Positions 60,101 through 64,000 of a stretch of 64,000 bases of DNA are shown one piece after another. The position numbers and the translations under genes were made by a program. The DNA is taken from contig JAJKFJ010022416.1 of assembly GCA_027382625.1 (NCBI GenBank), positions 1 to 64,000 of the forward strand, in the 5' to 3' direction. The notes beneath the pieces are model-generated. The model saw only the letters and a list, made by a program, of their open reading frames with translations. It searched no databases and was not told the origin of the DNA. The stretch is from Tetmemena sp. SeJ-2015 (Eukaryota > Ciliophora > Spirotrichea > Sporadotrichida > Oxytrichidae). Every line of letters starts with the position of its first letter. Position 1 is the first letter of the stretch.

Positions 60101-63100
60101 AAATCTTGATTTTGATAATGATTAGAGTGAGTCATTTTTTCCTATTTAGATTCCATTTAATATAAATATATAGTTTACAAAATTACGGGATATCCTCTAC
60201 TAAGTCAATTATAAATGGCTTTCCAGGAAGCATTATATTGCTGTAATTAGCTGGAGCTACCTAAACAAAATTAAATTAATTTTTTAGATTTACAATCGAC
60301 TTTAAATCTTGGTGAAGCTCTCTAATTAGTGTCTTAGACTCCTAAACTGCTTCAAAAGCATTCTAGCTTTAATAAATACTATCATATGCTTCTCAACTAT
60401 ATAATTTTAAGTTCAAATATTAGTTTTACAAAAGAAAGATTTATTAATAATGAGATTCAGATCATATTACAAGTCCACGAACTTAATTCAAATAGTGGAA
60501 AATGAATTTATGTCTAATACTTACTTTTAATCTTCTATAATTTTTTAAATTGTGAGGATTTGCTTGGATTTCTTCATTTCTCATAGTTGTAAATTGAGAA
60601 ATTTGATTTTTTTGAGACGATGAAAAATCAGAGTAGTCTAAAACTTAGATACCTTTCTTCGTCATTGTTGATGCTACTGAGGATTGAAATAGATTATAAC
60701 TTTAAGTATCTTTATAAATCTGATTACTTTAATCAAATTTGTTGGTGCTACTGTTTAAGAATTAAACATTCTTATCTTTGTTTAAGAGAGATTGAGTTTT
60801 TTTCATTTGAGATTAAGGCCTTGAGTGCTTGATTGTAGATGCAGGACTACTTTACCTCAAATCAGTTTTTGCTTTGGTTTCAACATTCTTTACGCTTTTA
60901 TTTCTTCTATAGAGTCTTTAAGTTGATTTTCTGAACAACACTTTGGAGTTTTTACTCTGAAGATCTGAGACTTTTGAGCATGTTTTTCTGCTTAATTTCT
61001 TTATCATTTTCATCTTCAATCTATCTCAAGTGATCTCTGGAACTGAGAGCTCTCCCTTAGGAAAGGTTTTGTTATTAAATCGAAGATTAAGATTTGGTGA
61101 GATCAGTTTTTCTTGCTGTAGTTCTATTAGAGGTCATCCCATATATAGATGATGTGTCTTTAGTAAGTAGAGGAGGCATAGCTTAAATTTAATTAGTCTG
61201 CTTTTCATCCTAATTGCTGAAAATAGGTTGAACATTAAGGGACTTGAATAAGGTCTTTAAATTTTGCATTCTTGAATCTGCTATTGCAGAAGATTTTAGA
61301 TCGATACTGATAAATGAAGAGCGAGAACTTAATTAATTTTATGTTATACTCCCTTCAGTCGCCTGCTAATGGAAAGAAGAAAAATGATTCCTGTTCTTCA
61401 AAGATGCTTATTTATCGTTCAGCCTACTTTCTGCTTTAAGTTAGTGATACTTCCTTATTTTGTCCTTGTAGCTCTGCTCGCTTGTTCCATTTTAAGTGCT
61501 ACTATTGAAGTAACTATTCAGCAATTATATATTTAAAATGAAAGCAGAGTTTTTTATTACTGCCTTGAAACTTTGCTATCCTCTCTTGACAGATATTCAA
61601 CACTCGCCATTACAATTAATTTTAACTTATCAAAATACTCATATCTTAATTAATTTTAATTGCTTATTTGAAAAAAAGAGAAATAGTTCATTCAAAAATT
61701 TCTTCACTCTAAAGATTTTTAGAAGCTTTATTTTATAGTTCTGCAAATAAATTGCTCATAGGGTTTTGAGATGCAGGAAGCTGCTAATTCTAAAATTGGA
61801 TTTAGTTAATTGCCTCTATTCTCATTCTCCTTTACTCTTCTTCCACCTATCTTTTGAGACGGTCCTCATCTTACTTCATCTTTAATAACTAAGCTTCAAG
61901 TTGGGAGCTCTTTACCTCTCTCAAATCCTTAGATATTTCAACAAATTGGCCTAATTAGGCATTAAATTCTTTGAAGACTATATTTTCGTCGGATTCTAGC
62001 AAGTTCTATCGCTTTTTAAGTCGATCTTTAAGCTCTTTCATAAATGAATGTGAAGGTACTGCTGTCTCATTATTATCAATTGGGTTTATTCTATATTTTT
62101 AGTCTTATCCCTTTATCTAAGTTTAATTTTTATAGTTGAGTTGAATATCAAAATCCTCAAAAACTTCGGTCTTAAAAGGCCTTTTTAAAATAGTGTCATC
62201 ATCTAAGAATTCAACTTTTTCGTTTTATTCATGACTCTCTTAGTTTTAAGGCACCTTGTTCTAAGTTTATTTGAACTTAAACAGCCTTTATTTTTCATAA
62301 AACTCCTCCAGATTTTCATCCTTTAAGAGTGTTTCACATTTTTAATGCTGCTCTAGAGCAACGTTTAATAGAGTTCTAAAATTCAAGAACTTAAATCATT
62401 AATTATAAAAAATTAATAATCTTTTCCTTCATCTCTCTTGTAACTTATTTTTATGTTAGCTGCAGCCTGAATGCCTGCTCAAAATCTTAAAGCTCTAAGC
62501 TCAAAGATATAATGAAATCAGAAAGTCTTTTAAGATCCAAAACGTATTTTATTTCTAGATTTTATTCTCGCGATTCTTTGCCTTGTATATTCATAAGCTC
62601 ATTCCTGATAATCAAAGAATTCTTAAAACCATCAAAAGCTATTCTCAAATTTAACTCTGCTTACTAAATTATGGTATTGCCATCATAAATTAGAAAGCAA
62701 AAGATAAAAATAGATTTTATAAAAGGATATTTACTTTCTGAAAGTAAAGAAACTACTCTCTTAAATTAGCATTTTAGGATTTGAGTTAGTTTACATGCTT
62801 AGTTATATTAAGTTGGACTATTTCAGACATGAATATGTTGAAGAATTAAAGTAATATTTTATTATAAATTTCTTGGCTGACTATGAATTTTGAATCTTTA
62901 TCTCCTCATTTTGATTGAGAACATCCTTCCAAACTAATTCTATGTTTTCAACTAGTGTTTTTACGAGTTTGAGGTGCTATTCTTTAGCTGCTTCATTATT
63001 TCTAAAATATATATATAAGTCCCATTTAAATTCTTACTTTTAAAAATATTCCAGTTCTTGCAGTTTAGGAAGATACTTTTGGTAAATAACTATCAGACTT

Positions 63101-63990
63101 TGAGAACAATCTGCGCTGCTTTGAATAAGTGCCTTAGTTTAATAAGCTAATTTTATTTATTTGAAAACTTAAGCCACCAAAAAACTACCCCATATTAAGA
63201 AAACCGTAGCTAAAAGATGGTTCAAAGAAAATATTAGGGTGATTAAGAGAACTACTGTGATTATAAAGTTATATTGAGTCTTCTTATTAGATAATTCAAA
63301 ATTTATTAAATTAAAAATAATAATAGTTAGGAATTAAGAACCCCTAACGGGCATATAATACTTAATTGATTTAAAGTAATTCACAGGCGTAACTCCTTGA
63401 TCAGTTGTGCCACGTCACCGTGAAAGCCCATCGTATTAAATTAAAAAAATAAAGGATATTCTGCAATAACTTCATTGAATTCTTCCTCATCATTATTCTA
63501 AATTATTTTCACCAAACATTTTATGAATAATTTCTCATGACTTTGACCTCCTGCAAGGGTAAAGTCTTCTATTATTCTTAGGAACTATTTAAAAATCGCT
63601 ATCATCCTTGTCAGTAATTTTATGTTTATTTTTTCTTTAGTTTAGGTGATTTGTGGAGTTTTCAGTTCTTAAAGTTTTTGTTTTGTAAATTCATCTTTGA
63701 ATGTAAAGTTTTCTCCTTACTGAAGATTTGGATTATAAGGCGGAGAATTTTATTTTTGTTCTATTTCTACTAGAGGGCGATCATCAAAAGAGCTATTCAA
63801 ACTGTTCAAAGAATATTCCTTCTCTTCTAAAATAGAAATTATGTTATGATAAATATTGCAAACCTTCCTAGATATATTCTGCCTGGGGTCCCTCTTCGAA
63901 ATACAATATATTTTAGTTCATATTAGATTAATTATAACTTTCATCTTCTATTAAATGTCAAATAGAAACTTGCTAAAAATAATTAATCTT
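57180..63990 (-). CDS. Long coiled-coil protein, heavily IES-interrupted, 5' end not fixed
   Basis: Coding islands in the minus direction alternate with AT-rich DNA over almost 7 kb. Examples, from N- to C-terminal direction: FHGDVAQLIKEL (about 63400, ankyrin-like), NELMNIQGKESREQNLEIKY (about 62580), SHSFMKELKDRLKKRQNLLE and KMKQDEDRLKRQVEEEQRRM (about 62050-61820), LYIMFGTKIYISVISKYCGK (about 58980), KEEDRKLRKSTADFKFRNKE (about 58680) and a serine/proline tail (NSPQSSPRRRKSLSPSIIKQ, about 57500). Coiled coil dominates. SP motifs near the end could be kinase sites. The start may lie beyond the window. More than one gene may be present, since joins between islands were not worked out. Confidence 0.5.
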
Positions 63991-64000
63991 AAAACTTAAA

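Noticed and set aside
63360..63430. Possible tRNA near the right end
   Set aside because: The less AT-rich patch does not fold into a cloverleaf I can support; on the minus strand it reads as protein (FHGDVAQLIKEL).
1..64000. Transposase genes or telomeric C4A4/G4T4 repeats
   Set aside because: Looked for and not found; no DDE-type domain and no telomere-like array was recognised.

Overview
The window reads as germline (micronuclear) DNA of a ciliate. Long protein-like frames appear only when TAA and TAG are read as glutamine. Genes end in TGA, yet TGA also sits in frame inside several otherwise open coding frames, usually where Trp would fit. Most genes are broken by short AT-rich inserts flanked by direct repeats of about 3 to 13 bp (IESs with 'pointers'), and one gene, beta'-COP, is scrambled in a clear odd/even pattern. 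Ordinary GT...AG introns of about 26 to 41 nt are present as well. Odd/even scrambling is best known from hypotrich (spirotrich) germlines. A TAR=Gln, TGA=Trp/stop code is best known from karyorelicts and Condylostoma. I cannot name the organism.

Layout. 0-8 kb: AT-rich DNA, a small two-intron gene, then a long minus-strand gene split by a 1.5-kb near-perfect palindrome. 8.9-17.8 kb: DNA ligase I (+), a sperm-tail PG-rich repeat protein (-), snurportin-1 (-), 8-oxoguanine glycosylase OGG1 (+) and a small gene (-). 18.0-23.7 kb: the scrambled beta'-COP locus, with an unrelated ORF nested in it and a second copy of its first segment. 23.7-27.6 kb: a large charged coiled-coil protein (-). 28-32 kb: RTEL1-like iron-sulfur helicase (+). 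32.2-33.3 kb: cytochrome c1 (+). 33.7-35.2 kb: vacuolar-sorting-receptor-like protein (-). 35.3-37.2 kb: the membrane half of a K+ channel (-). 37.3-42.4 kb: RCC1-repeat protein and coiled-coil proteins (+). 42.9-44.0 kb: arginine kinase (+). 44.6-53.5 kb: cyclic-nucleotide-binding and ion-channel genes on both strands. 53.6-56.3 kb: a low-complexity protein (+). 56.4-56.8 kb: histone H2A.Z (-). 57.2-64 kb: a long coiled-coil gene (-).

Functionally this is a mixed set of somatic housekeeping genes: DNA repair and replication (LIG1, OGG1, RTEL1), nuclear import (snurportin, RCC1 repeats), membrane traffic (beta'-COP, sorting receptor), energy (cytochrome c1, arginine kinase), chromatin (H2A.Z), ciliary/cytoskeletal proteins and membrane excitability (channels). 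I see no operons, no transposase and no tRNA or rRNA. Because IESs shift the frame, CDS spans below are loci. Internal junctions are given only where I could work them out, and gene ends without an ATG or TGA stated are approximate.
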